Shown one piece after another: positions 35,736 through 43,561 of a stretch of DNA of 64,000 nt. The DNA is from Streptomyces violaceoruber. Lineage in GTDB: Bacteria; Actinomycetota; Actinomycetes; Streptomycetales; Streptomycetaceae. Positions within the stretch are counted from its first letter, which is position 1; every line of letters starts with the position of its first letter. Below the pieces are notes generated by a model that worked only from the letters and a program-made list of their open reading frames with translations, ran no database searches and had not been told where the DNA came from. The position numbers and the translations under genes are program-made. The stretch covers positions 5,704,001 through 5,768,000 of the forward strand of contig NZ_CP137734.1 in the NCBI RefSeq assembly GCF_033406955.1, written 5' to 3'.

Positions 35736-36002
35736 TTACGCGCCCTCCTTCAGCACCCGCGAGATCAGCGCGCGCTGCTCGTCCGTCAGCCGGGGATCGG
35801 CGGCGTACACCGTCCGCCCGTCCACGGTGAGCTGGTAGCTGAACCCGTCCGGCACCCCGACCGGCGGGGTGCTCCGGCCGTCGGCGACCGCCCGCTCGGC
35901 CAGGGCGTGCCACTCGTCCGCGTCGGGGCGTCCCGCGGTCTCGACCTCCGCGTGGCGTTCGATGCCCGCGAAGCCTCCTGTGCGCCTCACCTGAATCCGC
36001 AT
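35736..36002 (-). CDS. Emfourin-like protealysin inhibitor
   Basis: An 88-residue protein with the pattern of emfourin, the inhibitor of protealysin-like M4 proteases: an IQVRRTGGFAGIERHAEVET N-terminus and the PDGFSYQLTVDG segment. It starts 21 nt after the M4 protease stop, so the two are an operon and the inhibitor is likely its cognate partner. It has no signal peptide, in line with a cytoplasmic protease-inhibitor pair. Confidence 0.88.
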   Translation of the reverse strand: MRIQVRRTGGFAGIERHAEVETAGRPDADEWHALAERAVADGRSTPPVGVPDGFSYQLTVDGRTVYAADPRLTDEQRALISRVLKEGA

Positions 36003-36023
36003 GGACCCGTGTCTAGTACGGAA

Positions 36024-37094
36024 CTACAGCGTCCGCACCCCGACCTGCTCCCAGGCCTTGCCGACCGCCTCCAGCTCGTCCCCGTCGCCGTAGCGCTCCC
36101 GGGCGGCCTTCACCGTCAGCGTCGCGAAGTCCGCGAACAGCGCGTCCTCGGCCAGCTCGCCGCCGGTCAGCACGTCGTACCAGAGCTGCCCGGCCCGCTC
36201 CCAGGCGTGCCCGCCGAGCGCGGTGGCGAGCAGGTAGAAGGCGTGGTTGGGGATGCCGGAGTTGATGTGCACGCCGCCGTTGTCACGGCCGGTGCGCACG
36301 AAGTCGTCCATCGTCGCGGGCTGCGGGTCCTTGCCGAGCACGTCGTCGTCGTAGGCCGTGCCCGGCGCCTTCATGGAGCGCAGCGCCTCGCCCGTCACCC
36401 GCGGGGCGAGCAGTCCGGCGCCGATCAGCCAGTCGGCCTCGGCGGCGGTCTGGCCCTGCGCGTACTGCTTGATGAGGGAGCCGAAGACGTCGGAGACCGA
36501 CTCGTTCAGGGCGCCGGGCTGGCCGTAGTAGGTCAGGTTGGCGGTGTGCTGGGTGACGCCGTGGGTCAGCTCGTGGCCGATCACGTCCAGGGCGACGGTG
36601 AAGTCGAGGAAGATCTCGCCGTCCCCGTCGCCGAACACCATCTGCTCGCCGTTCCAGAAGGCGTTGTTGTACTCGCGGTCGTAGTGCACGGTCGCGTCCA
36701 GCGGCAGGCCCGCGCCGTCGATGGAGTCGCGCCGGTAGACCTCGAGGTAGTGCTCGAAGGTGGCGCCCAGCCCCGCGTAGGCGCGGTTCACGGTGGCGTC
36801 CTGGCCGGGCTCGTCGCCCTCGCCGCGCACCTGGTCGCCCGGCAGGTCGGTGCCGTGGCCGGCGTCGTAGATCGTGCGTTGCGGCTTCCCGGGCTCCGCG
36901 TCCGCGCGCGGGGCCACCGAGGGGGCGCCGACGACCGCGGTCAGGCCGCGGCGGGTGCGTTCGGCGGCGTCGCGCTGGATGGTGCGGCGGGCGGGCCCGG
37001 CGAGCACGGGGTCCGTGTTGCGGGCGAGCCGGTCGAGGACGTGGGGCGGGACGATCGTGCAGAAGACGGGCTGGAAGCCCCCGTGTGGCGTCAT
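36024..37094 (-). CDS. M4 family metalloprotease, protealysin-like
   Basis: A 356-residue thermolysin-family protease. It lacks a signal peptide and a long FTP propeptide. The short N-terminus carries the PPHVLDRLA motif, the PPL-type propeptide of protealysins. Zinc ligands are in VIGHELTHGVTQH and NESVSDVFG, with the downstream catalytic His near GGVHINSGIPNHAFY. Such proteases may act inside the cell or be released without a classical signal (family knowledge). The ATG at 37094 begins just before the short propeptide. It is followed by the emfourin-like inhibitor. Confidence 0.92.
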   Translation of the reverse strand: MTPHGGFQPVFCTIVPPHVLDRLARNTDPVLAGPARRTIQRDAAERTRRGLTAVVGAPSVAPRADAEPGKPQRTIYDAGHGTDLPGDQVRGEGDEPGQDATVNRAYAGLGATFEHYLEVYRRDSIDGAGLPLDATVHYDREYNNAFWNGEQMVFGDGDGEIFLDFTVALDVIGHELTHGVTQHTANLTYYGQPGALNESVSDVFGSLIKQYAQGQTAAEADWLIGAGLLAPRVTGEALRSMKAPGTAYDDDVLGKDPQPATMDDFVRTGRDNGGVHINSGIPNHAFYLLATALGGHAWERAGQLWYDVLTGGELAEDALFADFATLTVKAARERYGDGDELEAVGKAWEQVGVRTL

Positions 37095-37296
37095 GTCCGG
37101 CACTCTCGCACTGCGTGACCGCCCTGTCACTACCCGCAACCGGGATCGGTGCACGGAGGTGGGAAGAGGCGGGAAGGGACCCCCGCGATCCGGCCGGGAG
37201 TGGTATACCGCACTTTTTGTCCCCTTTCTCACCCCGGTCCCGCATACTGATACGGACCCGCGTGACCCGCGTGACTCGGCTAGGGTGCTGGGCATC

Positions 37297-37344
37297 ATGC
37301 GATTCGGGCTGCTTCTCCTTAGCTGCCGCGGCGAGGGCCTGTAG
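37297..37344 (+). CDS. leuA leader peptide
   Basis: A 15-codon frame, ATG to TAG, reading MRFGLLLLSCRGEGL, with four consecutive leucine codons (CTG CTT CTC CTT at 37309-37320). Two of these (CTT, CTC) are not the most favoured leucine codons of this genome. It lies 112 nt before leuA. TAGGGT at 37281-37286 is a likely -10, so the leader is near the 5' end of the mRNA. Leucine-rich leader peptides ahead of leuA in actinobacteria are established attenuators. Confidence 0.88.
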   Translation: MRFGLLLLSCRGEGL

Positions 37345-37407
37345 AGGCCGACTCCCTCCCCGCGGAGCTTGGTGGTGCCGTCGGCCGTCCTTCCGGACAC
37401 GCGGACG
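37336..37407 (+). promoter_or_regulatory. leuA attenuator: mutually exclusive hairpins
   Basis: GGCCT (37336-37340) and AGGCC (37345-37349) form a hairpin around the leader stop codon. GGCCGAC (37346-37352) can instead pair with GTCGGCC (37380-37386), with an inner CTCC/GGAG stem (37356-37367). The two share bases 37346-37349, so they exclude each other. A further stem, CGTCC/GGACG (37386-37390 with 37403-37407), follows. Ribosome stalling at the leucine codons would choose between them. The pairing scheme is inferred by eye. Confidence 0.6.
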
Positions 37408-37456
37408 ACGCGGACACCGCCGAGATCCGCGGACATCACGAGGAGCCCACGCCATC

Positions 37457-39178
37457 ATGGCCAACCGCCAGCAGCCCAGCCCCATGCCGACCGCCAAGTA
37501 CCGCGGCTACGACCAGGTCGACATCGCCGACCGCACCTGGCCGAACCAGCGGATCACCACCGCTCCCCGCTGGCTCTCCACCGACCTGCGCGACGGCAAC
37601 CAGGCCCTGATCGACCCCATGTCGCCGGTCCGCAAGCGCGCCATGTTCGACCTGCTGGTCAAGATGGGCTACAAGGAGATCGAGGTCGGCTTCCCGGCCT
37701 CCGGCCAGACCGACTTCGACTTCGTGCGCTCCATCATCGAGGAGCCCGGCGCCATCCCGGACGACGTCACCATCTCCGTACTGACCCAGGCCCGCGAGGA
37801 CCTGATCGAGCGCACGGTGGAGTCCCTGAAGGGCGCCCGGCGGGCCACCGTCCACCTGTACAACGCCACCGCCCCGGTCTTCCGCCGGGTCGTCTTCCGC
37901 GGCTCGCGCGACGACATCAAGCAGATCGCGGTCGACGGCACCCGCCTGGTCATGGAGTACGCCGAGAAGCTGCTGGGCCCGGAGACGGAGTTCGGCTACC
38001 AGTACTCGCCGGAGATCTTCACCGACACCGAGCTGGACTTCGCCCTGGAGGTCTGCGAGGCGGTGATGGACACCTACCAGCCCGGCCCCGGCCGCGAGAT
38101 CATCCTCAACCTGCCCGCCACGGTGGAGCGTTCCACGCCGTCCACGCACGCCGACCGCTTCGAGTGGATGGGCCGCAACCTGTCCCGCCGCGAGCACGTC
38201 TGCCTGTCCGTCCACCCGCACAACGACCGCGGTACGGCGGTGGCGGCGGCCGAGCTGGCGCTGATGGCCGGCGCCGACCGCATCGAGGGCTGCCTGTTCG
38301 GACAGGGCGAGCGCACCGGCAACGTCGACCTGGTCACCCTGGGCATGAACCTGTTCTCCCAGGGCGTCGACCCGCAGATCGACTTCTCCGACATCGACGA
38401 GATCCGTCGCACGTGGGAGTACTGCAACCAGATGGAGGTCCACCCGCGCCACCCGTACGTGGGCGACCTGGTCTACACGTCCTTCTCCGGCTCCCACCAG
38501 GACGCCATCAAGAAGGGCTTCGACGCCATGGAGGCCGACGCGGCCGCCAGGGGCGTCACCGTCGACGACATCGAGTGGGCCGTCCCGTACCTGCCCATCG
38601 ACCCCAAGGACGTCGGCCGCTCCTACGAGGCCGTCATCCGCGTCAACTCGCAGTCCGGCAAGGGCGGCATCGCGTACGTCCTGAAGAACGACCACAGCCT
38701 GGACCTGCCGCGCCGGATGCAGATCGAGTTCTCGAAGCTCATCCAGGCCAAGACCGACGCCGAGGGCGGCGAGATCACGCCGACCGCGATCTGGGACGTC
38801 TTCCAGGACGAGTACCTGCCCAATCCGGACAACCCCTGGGGCCGCATCCAGGTGGCCAACGGGCAGACCACGACCGACCGCGACGGCGTCGACACCCTCA
38901 CCGTGGACGCCACGGTCGACGGTGCGGAGACCACCCTGGTCGGCAGCGGCAACGGCCCGATCTCGGCGTTCTTCCACGCACTGCAGGGCGTCGGCATCGA
39001 CGTACGGCTGCTGGACTACCAGGAGCACACGATGAGCGAGGGCGCCTCCGCGCAGGCCGCCTCCTACATCGAGTGCGCGATCGGCGACAAGGTGCTGTGG
39101 GGCATCGGAATCGACGCGAACACCACGCGCGCCTCGCTGAAGGCCGTCGTCTCCGCCGTCAACCGCGCGACTCGCTGA
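37457..39178 (+). CDS. leuA: 2-isopropylmalate synthase
   Basis: A 573-residue enzyme for the first committed step of leucine synthesis, from 2-ketoisovalerate and acetyl-CoA. STDLRDGNQALIDPM near the start holds the catalytic Arg and metal-binding Asp. SVHPHNDRGTAVAAAELALMAGADRIEGCLFGQGERTGN region (His pair and GN motif) completes the TIM barrel. The C-terminal 130 residues form the leucine-sensing regulatory domain. The length fits the long, fungal/mycobacterial-type LeuA. Expression is probably controlled by the leader peptide and hairpins upstream. Confidence 0.97.
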   Translation: MANRQQPSPMPTAKYRGYDQVDIADRTWPNQRITTAPRWLSTDLRDGNQALIDPMSPVRKRAMFDLLVKMGYKEIEVGFPASGQTDFDFVRSIIEEPGAIPDDVTISVLTQAREDLIERTVESLKGARRATVHLYNATAPVFRRVVFRGSRDDIKQIAVDGTRLVMEYAEKLLGPETEFGYQYSPEIFTDTELDFALEVCEAVMDTYQPGPGREIILNLPATVERSTPSTHADRFEWMGRNLSRREHVCLSVHPHNDRGTAVAAAELALMAGADRIEGCLFGQGERTGNVDLVTLGMNLFSQGVDPQIDFSDIDEIRRTWEYCNQMEVHPRHPYVGDLVYTSFSGSHQDAIKKGFDAMEADAAARGVTVDDIEWAVPYLPIDPKDVGRSYEAVIRVNSQSGKGGIAYVLKNDHSLDLPRRMQIEFSKLIQAKTDAEGGEITPTAIWDVFQDEYLPNPDNPWGRIQVANGQTTTDRDGVDTLTVDATVDGAETTLVGSGNGPISAFFHALQGVGIDVRLLDYQEHTMSEGASAQAASYIECAIGDKVLWGIGIDANTTRASLKAVVSAVNRATR

Positions 39179-39199
39179 CCAGCCGAATCAGCGGTTTGA

Positions 39200-39232
39200 G
39201 GTCCCGCCCGCCGGAAACCGGTGGGCGGGACC
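39200..39232 (+). terminator. leuA terminator hairpin
   Basis: GGTCCCGCCC (39200-39209) pairs exactly with GGGCGGGACC (39223-39232). The 13-nt interior contains CCGG-AAA-CCGG, which pairs as well, so the stem is effectively 14 bp with an AAA loop. It starts 21 nt after the leuA stop. This is one of the strongest terminators in the window. Confidence 0.88.
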
Positions 39233-39302
39233 CCGTCATATACCGGCCATATATCTGTGATGGTCACGGAAAGGTCTCGTCCTGGGTACTGACTCCGCGT
39301 CG

Positions 39303-39321
39303 GTGATGTGGCTAACATCAC
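39303..39321 (+). promoter_or_regulatory. Palindrome GTGATGT-N5-ACATCAC before terB-like gene
   Basis: Perfect 7-bp arms at 39303-39309 and 39315-39321 with a 5-nt centre, 41 nt upstream of the GTG start at 39363. The AT-rich run at about 39237-39253 just upstream could hold promoter elements. The position suits an operator. I cannot match it to a known regulator. Confidence 0.6.
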
Positions 39322-39362
39322 GCCAGCGCGACGATGCTGTCGCGCCGTTATGGAGGTGCGAC

Positions 39363-40058
39363 GTGCTGCCTGGACGGGGACCGAACGGCCGAGCTGCCCG
39401 GCTGCCACGCATCCTGGGCACCCGCACCGCGTGGACGCCCGTCGGCGACGGCGAGTTCTTCTGCCCCGGCTGCGGCGGCGACCGCAACTACACGCGGCTC
39501 ACCGGCCGCCGCCGCTTCACCCTGCTCGGCGTGCCCGTGCTGCCCCGCGGCGAGTCCGCGCCGACCGTCGAGTGCGCCGCCTGCCGCCGCCACTACGGCA
39601 CCGACGTCCTCGACCACCCGACCACCACCCGCTTCTCCGCGATGCTCCGCGACGCCGTGCACACCGTCGCCCTCGCGGTCCTCACCGCGGGCGGCACCTG
39701 CTCCCGCACCTCGCTGGAGACCGCGACCGTCGCGGTGCGCGCGGCCGGCTTCGAGGACTGCACCGAGGAGCAGCTGAACGCGCTCGTCGAGGCGCTGGAG
39801 GCGGACACCGGCCGGGTCCGCGGCGAACCCTGCGTGCCGGGCCTGGCGATAGAACTGCACGAGGCCCTCGACCCGCTGGCACCGCACCTCGCCGCCGTCG
39901 GCCGCGAGTCGATCCTGTTGCAGGGTGCCCGCATCGCCCTGGCGGACGGCCCTTACACCCCCGCCGAACGCGACGCCCTGGCCACCGTCGGCGCGGCCCT
40001 GACCATCTGCTCCGACGACGTCACCCGCCTCCTGGAGTCGGCGGGCACGCCCTCCTAG
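39363..40058 (+). CDS. TerB-like protein with N-terminal zinc ribbon
   Basis: A 231-residue protein. The N-terminus has FFCPGCGGDRNY and VECAACRRHYG, two CxxC pairs that form a zinc ribbon, around residues 33 and 65. The rest is an all-helical TerB-like region (SAMLRDAVHTVALAVLTAGG, ARIALADGPYTPAERDAL, the latter with the typical acidic ADGPYTPAE turn). TerB-type domains are linked to membrane-associated stress complexes, not only to tellurite resistance. The GTG at 39363 follows GGAGGTG (39352-39358). Its stop overlaps the convergent GNAT gene by four bases. Confidence 0.85.
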   Translation: MLPGRGPNGRAARLPRILGTRTAWTPVGDGEFFCPGCGGDRNYTRLTGRRRFTLLGVPVLPRGESAPTVECAACRRHYGTDVLDHPTTTRFSAMLRDAVHTVALAVLTAGGTCSRTSLETATVAVRAAGFEDCTEEQLNALVEALEADTGRVRGEPCVPGLAIELHEALDPLAPHLAAVGRESILLQGARIALADGPYTPAERDALATVGAALTICSDDVTRLLESAGTPS

Positions 40059-40609
40059 GGCAGGCCCCGGTCCGGCGCGAGGTCCAGCCGCATGATCTGG
40101 CGGTGCACACCCGGACCGAAGTAGTCCGGACGCAGGCCGCCGTCGGGTTCCTCGGGGCGGAAGCCCAGCGAACGGTAGAGGAAGATGGCGGCGAGGTTGG
40201 CGGGCTCCACCGTGAGGCGGACGACCTGTATGCCGTCCCGGCGCAACCGGCTCAGGACCTCCCGCATCAGCTCCCGGCCCAGCCCGTGGCGGCGCCGGTC
40301 CGGGGTCACGCACAGGCCGAGGATCCAGCTGTCCCGGCCGAGCGTCCGGGTGGCGGCCAGCACGTAGCCGCGCAGCCTGCCCGTGCCGTCGTCGAGGACC
40401 AGGAAGTGCTCCTCGTACATGTCGAAGAGCTGGCGCAGCAGGAACCCGGGATAGGCGAAGTCCTGGAAGACCTCCTCGTCCAGCCGCCGCAGCTCCGGCA
40501 GGTCGGACTCCCGTGCCGTGCGCAGGTCCAGTGGCAGGTCGTCCGGTGGCAGTCCGGGCCGGGTGAGCGGGTCGTGGTCGAGGGAACGTTCCAGCGGTTC
40601 GGCGGTCAT
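40055..40609 (-). CDS. GNAT family N-acetyltransferase
   Basis: A 184-residue acetyl-CoA-dependent acyltransferase. LRTARESDLPELRRLDEEVF is the first beta-alpha unit, ILGLCVTPDRRRHGLGRELMREVL carries the pyrophosphate-binding RxxGxG/A loop, and VEPANLAAIFLYRSLGF is the C-terminal motif. The YFGPGVHRQIMRLDL end is typical of RimI-like members. The substrate is unknown. The ATG at 40609 is preceded by a G-rich stretch acting as ribosome-binding site. It is divergent from the unknown cassette that begins at 40879. Confidence 0.9.
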   Translation of the reverse strand: MTAEPLERSLDHDPLTRPGLPPDDLPLDLRTARESDLPELRRLDEEVFQDFAYPGFLLRQLFDMYEEHFLVLDDGTGRLRGYVLAATRTLGRDSWILGLCVTPDRRRHGLGRELMREVLSRLRRDGIQVVRLTVEPANLAAIFLYRSLGFRPEEPDGGLRPDYFGPGVHRQIMRLDLAPDRGLP

Positions 40610-40878
40610 GCAACCCCCTGGTCTGCGTCAACTCTTGGGCATCCGTGCCCCACACGGTCGAGTGAAGGACTCATGTGGCGGCCAGTGTCTGCTTCTGGCT
40701 AGAGTGAGCGTCCAACTTCCCTCATGCAAGGGCGAGTTCGGGTGTGCGACCATGCGCCCGACGTGCGCCGGGCGGATGAGGATGGCGTATTCCCGTACTG
40801 GTCCGTAGTGGCCGTGTCACTTACCGTGAACAGTGCTGGGGATTTGTCCAAATTCGAATGGAACGTGGCAGGGTGACT
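40610..40878 (+). promoter_or_regulatory. Upstream region of the methyltransferase/P-loop cassette
   Basis: This 269-nt divergent region holds no convincing gene. TAGAGT at 40700-40705 could be a -10. CACTTACCGTGAAC around 40819-40832 and an AT-richer stretch near 40841-40858 lie just ahead of the first gene of the cassette. No clear operator palindrome was seen. Confidence 0.3.
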
Positions 40879-41631
40879 ATGGATCGCAACGCCGACGCGC
40901 CTTGGTCGAAGTTCGATCCAGAGGTGTACGTGGACAACAACTACCGGACACCTCTCGAAGTCGACCTGCTGATCGTCCGGTTGATGCGCGACTACTTCAC
41001 CCGCTGCTTCGAGGGATCCCCCGCGCGCTCGGCGCGCGGCATCGACGTCGGCGCCGGCGCGAACCTGTACCCCGCCCTGTCCATGCTGCCCTGGTGCGAG
41101 AAGCTGCTCCTGCTGGAGTACGCGCGCCCCAACGTCGAATACCTGGAGAAGCAGGTCGCCCCGGCCGGGTACGACATCGCCTGGGACCCCTTCTGGGACG
41201 TGCTGCGCGAGGCCCCCGCCTACGCCGCCGTCGAACCGAGACCGCTGGTCGCCGACATCGTCCGGGTCGAGCGCGGCAACCTGTTCGACCTGGAGGGCGG
41301 CGACCGGCGCTGGTCGCTGGGCACCATGTTCTTCGTCGCCGACTCCATGTCCGAGGCGCCCGAGGAGTTCCACCGCGGCGTGCGCTGCTTCATGAACGCG
41401 CTCGGCGAGGGAGCGCCGTTCGCCGCCGCCTTCATGAAGGAGTCCGTCGGCTACCGCGTCGGCGCCCACGACTACCCGGCCTACCGGGTGAACGAGGAAA
41501 CGGTCGGCCAGAGCCTGGAGCCGTTCACCCAGGAGCTGGAGATCCACGATCTGCACCACTCGGTGCGGCCGGGGCACGAGGGAATGCTCCTCGCCCTGGG
41601 ACGGCGCAATTCGGCGATTGCCGCCCCGTAG
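40879..41631 (+). CDS. SCO2525-family SAM-dependent methyltransferase (NNMT-like)
   Basis: A 250-residue Rossmann methyltransferase. GIDVGAGANLYPALSML near residue 55 is the SAM-binding loop, and LLLLEYARPNVEYLEK is motif II. The pattern of the DIGSG-type motif, then a long insert with DIAWDPFWDVL, then the MFFVADSMSEAPEEF motif resembles the NNMT/PNMT/TEMT family of small-molecule N-methyltransferases. I recall this family being named after SCO2525. The ATG at 40879 follows AGGG with five bases of spacing; in-frame starts at 40858 and 40873 are possible. It is first in the cassette; the substrate is unknown. Confidence 0.8.
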   Translation: MDRNADAPWSKFDPEVYVDNNYRTPLEVDLLIVRLMRDYFTRCFEGSPARSARGIDVGAGANLYPALSMLPWCEKLLLLEYARPNVEYLEKQVAPAGYDIAWDPFWDVLREAPAYAAVEPRPLVADIVRVERGNLFDLEGGDRRWSLGTMFFVADSMSEAPEEFHRGVRCFMNALGEGAPFAAAFMKESVGYRVGAHDYPAYRVNEETVGQSLEPFTQELEIHDLHHSVRPGHEGMLLALGRRNSAIAAP

Positions 41632-41676
41632 GAACGGGGACATGCTCAACGGGGACCATCGCAACGGGGACATGCC
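41632..41676 (+). repeat. Three tandem 15-nt repeats between methyltransferase and next gene
   Basis: Units at 41632-41646, 41647-41661 and 41662-41676 each read (G/C)AACGGGGAC(C)ATGC-like sequence; units 1 and 3 are identical over 13 bases. They start right after the methyltransferase stop and end 38 nt before the next start codon. Each contains GGGGAC followed by ATG or CAT, so they could act on translation or as binding sites. Confidence 0.75.
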
Positions 41677-41714
41677 GAACACAGGGCAACGAGGTCTGTA
41701 CGAGGGGTGCGGGG

Positions 41715-43559
41715 ATGCAGATCAAGCCACGCCAGCACCTGCTGGACATCTGGCAGGCCATGGCCCGTCATTCGTTCGACGACGGGAAGCTGGTCCGGGG
41801 GGACACCGACGGACTGAGCAGCGTCGCGGACGCCGAGCGTCTGCTCTGCCTGCTGTATCCGGCCACCGAGGTCCCCGCCTTCCGGCTCGACCAGCCGGAC
41901 ACCACCGAACGTGACGTCCTGCGCGCCCTCGACCGGGTCGGCAGCCGGCTGGAGATCCCGCCCAACCTGATCGCCGCGCTGACCCAGTTCATGCGCACCC
42001 ACACCGGCACGGACGACAGCCCCACCTTCTCCGGCGGACACTACTTCCGCCCCTCCGAACCCGGCGGCACGGTCAGCCACGAACAGCGCCAGCTGGGCGT
42101 GGTCGACTCCTACTCCATGTCCGTCACGCTCTGCCTGGCCACCCTCGGCTTCCTCAAGGTCTACGAGGGCACCACCACCCGGCCCGAGGTCCTCAAGGCC
42201 ATCGCCGAACTGCGGGAGGCCACCAACGCCCGGCTGACCTCCGCGATGGTCAGCCTGCTGCGGTCCTTCTCCGTGAACGTCTTCGACGCCGAGTCGGAGC
42301 AGGGCAAGCGGCTCATCCAGGTCATCGGCCAGGGCGGGCAGTCCGACCGGATCGTCCTCCAGCAGTTCTCCCGCCGGTTACGCCCGCTGCGCGCCACCAT
42401 CATCGAGAGCCTCTCCCGGGGCATCCAGGTCGACGAGGGCATCCGCGACGAGAGCCAGCTCTTCGAGTGCGGCTGGGCCTGGGGCATCGTCAAGGACGCA
42501 CCGCAGATCACCGACCTGAACGTCGACGTACCCGGCCAGCCCGACGGCATCGCCGACCGGCTGCCCTACGTGTACTTCACCGTCGTAGCCCTCGACGGCA
42601 TCCAGGACCTCTTCTCCGACCGCACCCTCACCCTCGGCCTGCTCGACGAGGACCAGCAGAAACTCGCCGAGATGCTGCGCCTGCGCTGGGAGCTGAGCCA
42701 GCAGTACTGGTCCGCGATCGCCCGCTTCGGCGGCGAGCGCTGGCCCCTGGAGGACCTGCCCTGGCAGACCACCGGCCTGCGCCTGGAGTCCGAGTACTTC
42801 TCCCTGACCGTCGCGGCCATCCTCGTCCACGACCTGGTCCGCCGGAAGGCGACCGACGACGACCTCACCCGCACCGTCGCCATCATGGAGCGCCTCGCCG
42901 ACCGCGGCCGGGTCACCAGCCGCATGACCAAGAACGACCCGACCCTCCTGCTGCACACCCCGGGCGTCACCATGCCGCTCGCGGGCTCCGAGCGCGCCGG
43001 CGGCCAGCTCCTGTGGCGGATGACCGACTTCTCCGCCCAGCTCCTCAAGCGGATCATCCAGCTCGCCGAACTCTCCCGGAACATCGGCGCCCAGGACCGC
43101 CTGCTCCGCCTCGCCGAGCAGTCCTTCGAACACCTGTGGAAGCGGCGCATCGACGAGGAGGAGGGCGCCGGCCTCTGGGACAACATCCAGGCCGTCTACC
43201 CCGACGCCCAGGACGCCGGACTGCGCATGTCCTGGAGCATCACCGAGCGCGTCACCGAATGCCTCGTCGCCGCCCGCATCCTGTACGAGCAGGAGCCCAT
43301 CCGCAGCCCCGAACTCGCCGAACTGGCCCGGGAACTGCTCAGTGAGGCCACCCACCTGTTCGGCCGGGAGCAGCTGGAGGCGTCCGCCGCCGCCGACGGA
43401 GCCAGAGCCAGAGCCATGCGGAGCATCGAGAGCCGCCTCGACCACGCCCGCGGCCTGGTCGACGAACGGCCCGCGACCGCCTTCGCCCTGGCCCTGCCCG
43501 TGCTCCAGGAACTCGACACCCTGGCCCAGGCCAGGGGCGCCGCCGCCCAGGAGGTGTGA
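41715..43559 (+). CDS. SCO2524-family protein of unknown function, with TTA codon
   Basis: A 614-residue soluble, largely helical protein that I recall only as the SCO2524 family. No catalytic motif is evident. Notable segments are HLLDIWQAMARHSFDDGKL at the N-terminus, SGGHYFRPSEPGG, QLGVVDSYSMSVTLCLATLGFLKVY, FECGWAWGIVKDAP and SEYFSLTVAAILVHDLVRRK. The C-terminal 150 residues read as a helical repeat or coiled coil. Codon 222 (42378-42380) is TTA, the rare leucine codon read by the bldA tRNA, so full-length product should be tied to development. The ATG follows GAGGGG and GGGG. The stop lies immediately before the P-loop gene start. Confidence 0.75.
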   Translation: MQIKPRQHLLDIWQAMARHSFDDGKLVRGDTDGLSSVADAERLLCLLYPATEVPAFRLDQPDTTERDVLRALDRVGSRLEIPPNLIAALTQFMRTHTGTDDSPTFSGGHYFRPSEPGGTVSHEQRQLGVVDSYSMSVTLCLATLGFLKVYEGTTTRPEVLKAIAELREATNARLTSAMVSLLRSFSVNVFDAESEQGKRLIQVIGQGGQSDRIVLQQFSRRLRPLRATIIESLSRGIQVDEGIRDESQLFECGWAWGIVKDAPQITDLNVDVPGQPDGIADRLPYVYFTVVALDGIQDLFSDRTLTLGLLDEDQQKLAEMLRLRWELSQQYWSAIARFGGERWPLEDLPWQTTGLRLESEYFSLTVAAILVHDLVRRKATDDDLTRTVAIMERLADRGRVTSRMTKNDPTLLLHTPGVTMPLAGSERAGGQLLWRMTDFSAQLLKRIIQLAELSRNIGAQDRLLRLAEQSFEHLWKRRIDEEEGAGLWDNIQAVYPDAQDAGLRMSWSITERVTECLVAARILYEQEPIRSPELAELARELLSEATHLFGREQLEASAAADGARARAMRSIESRLDHARGLVDERPATAFALALPVLQELDTLAQARGAAAQEV

Positions 43560-43561
43560 GC

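Noticed and set aside
37115..37130. GTGAC-CGCCCT-GTCAC inverted repeat upstream of the M4 protease, considered as a Crp site
   Set aside because: The half-site spacing is two bases longer than the GTGA-N6-TCAC form, so it does not fit Crp; left as an unassigned repeat.
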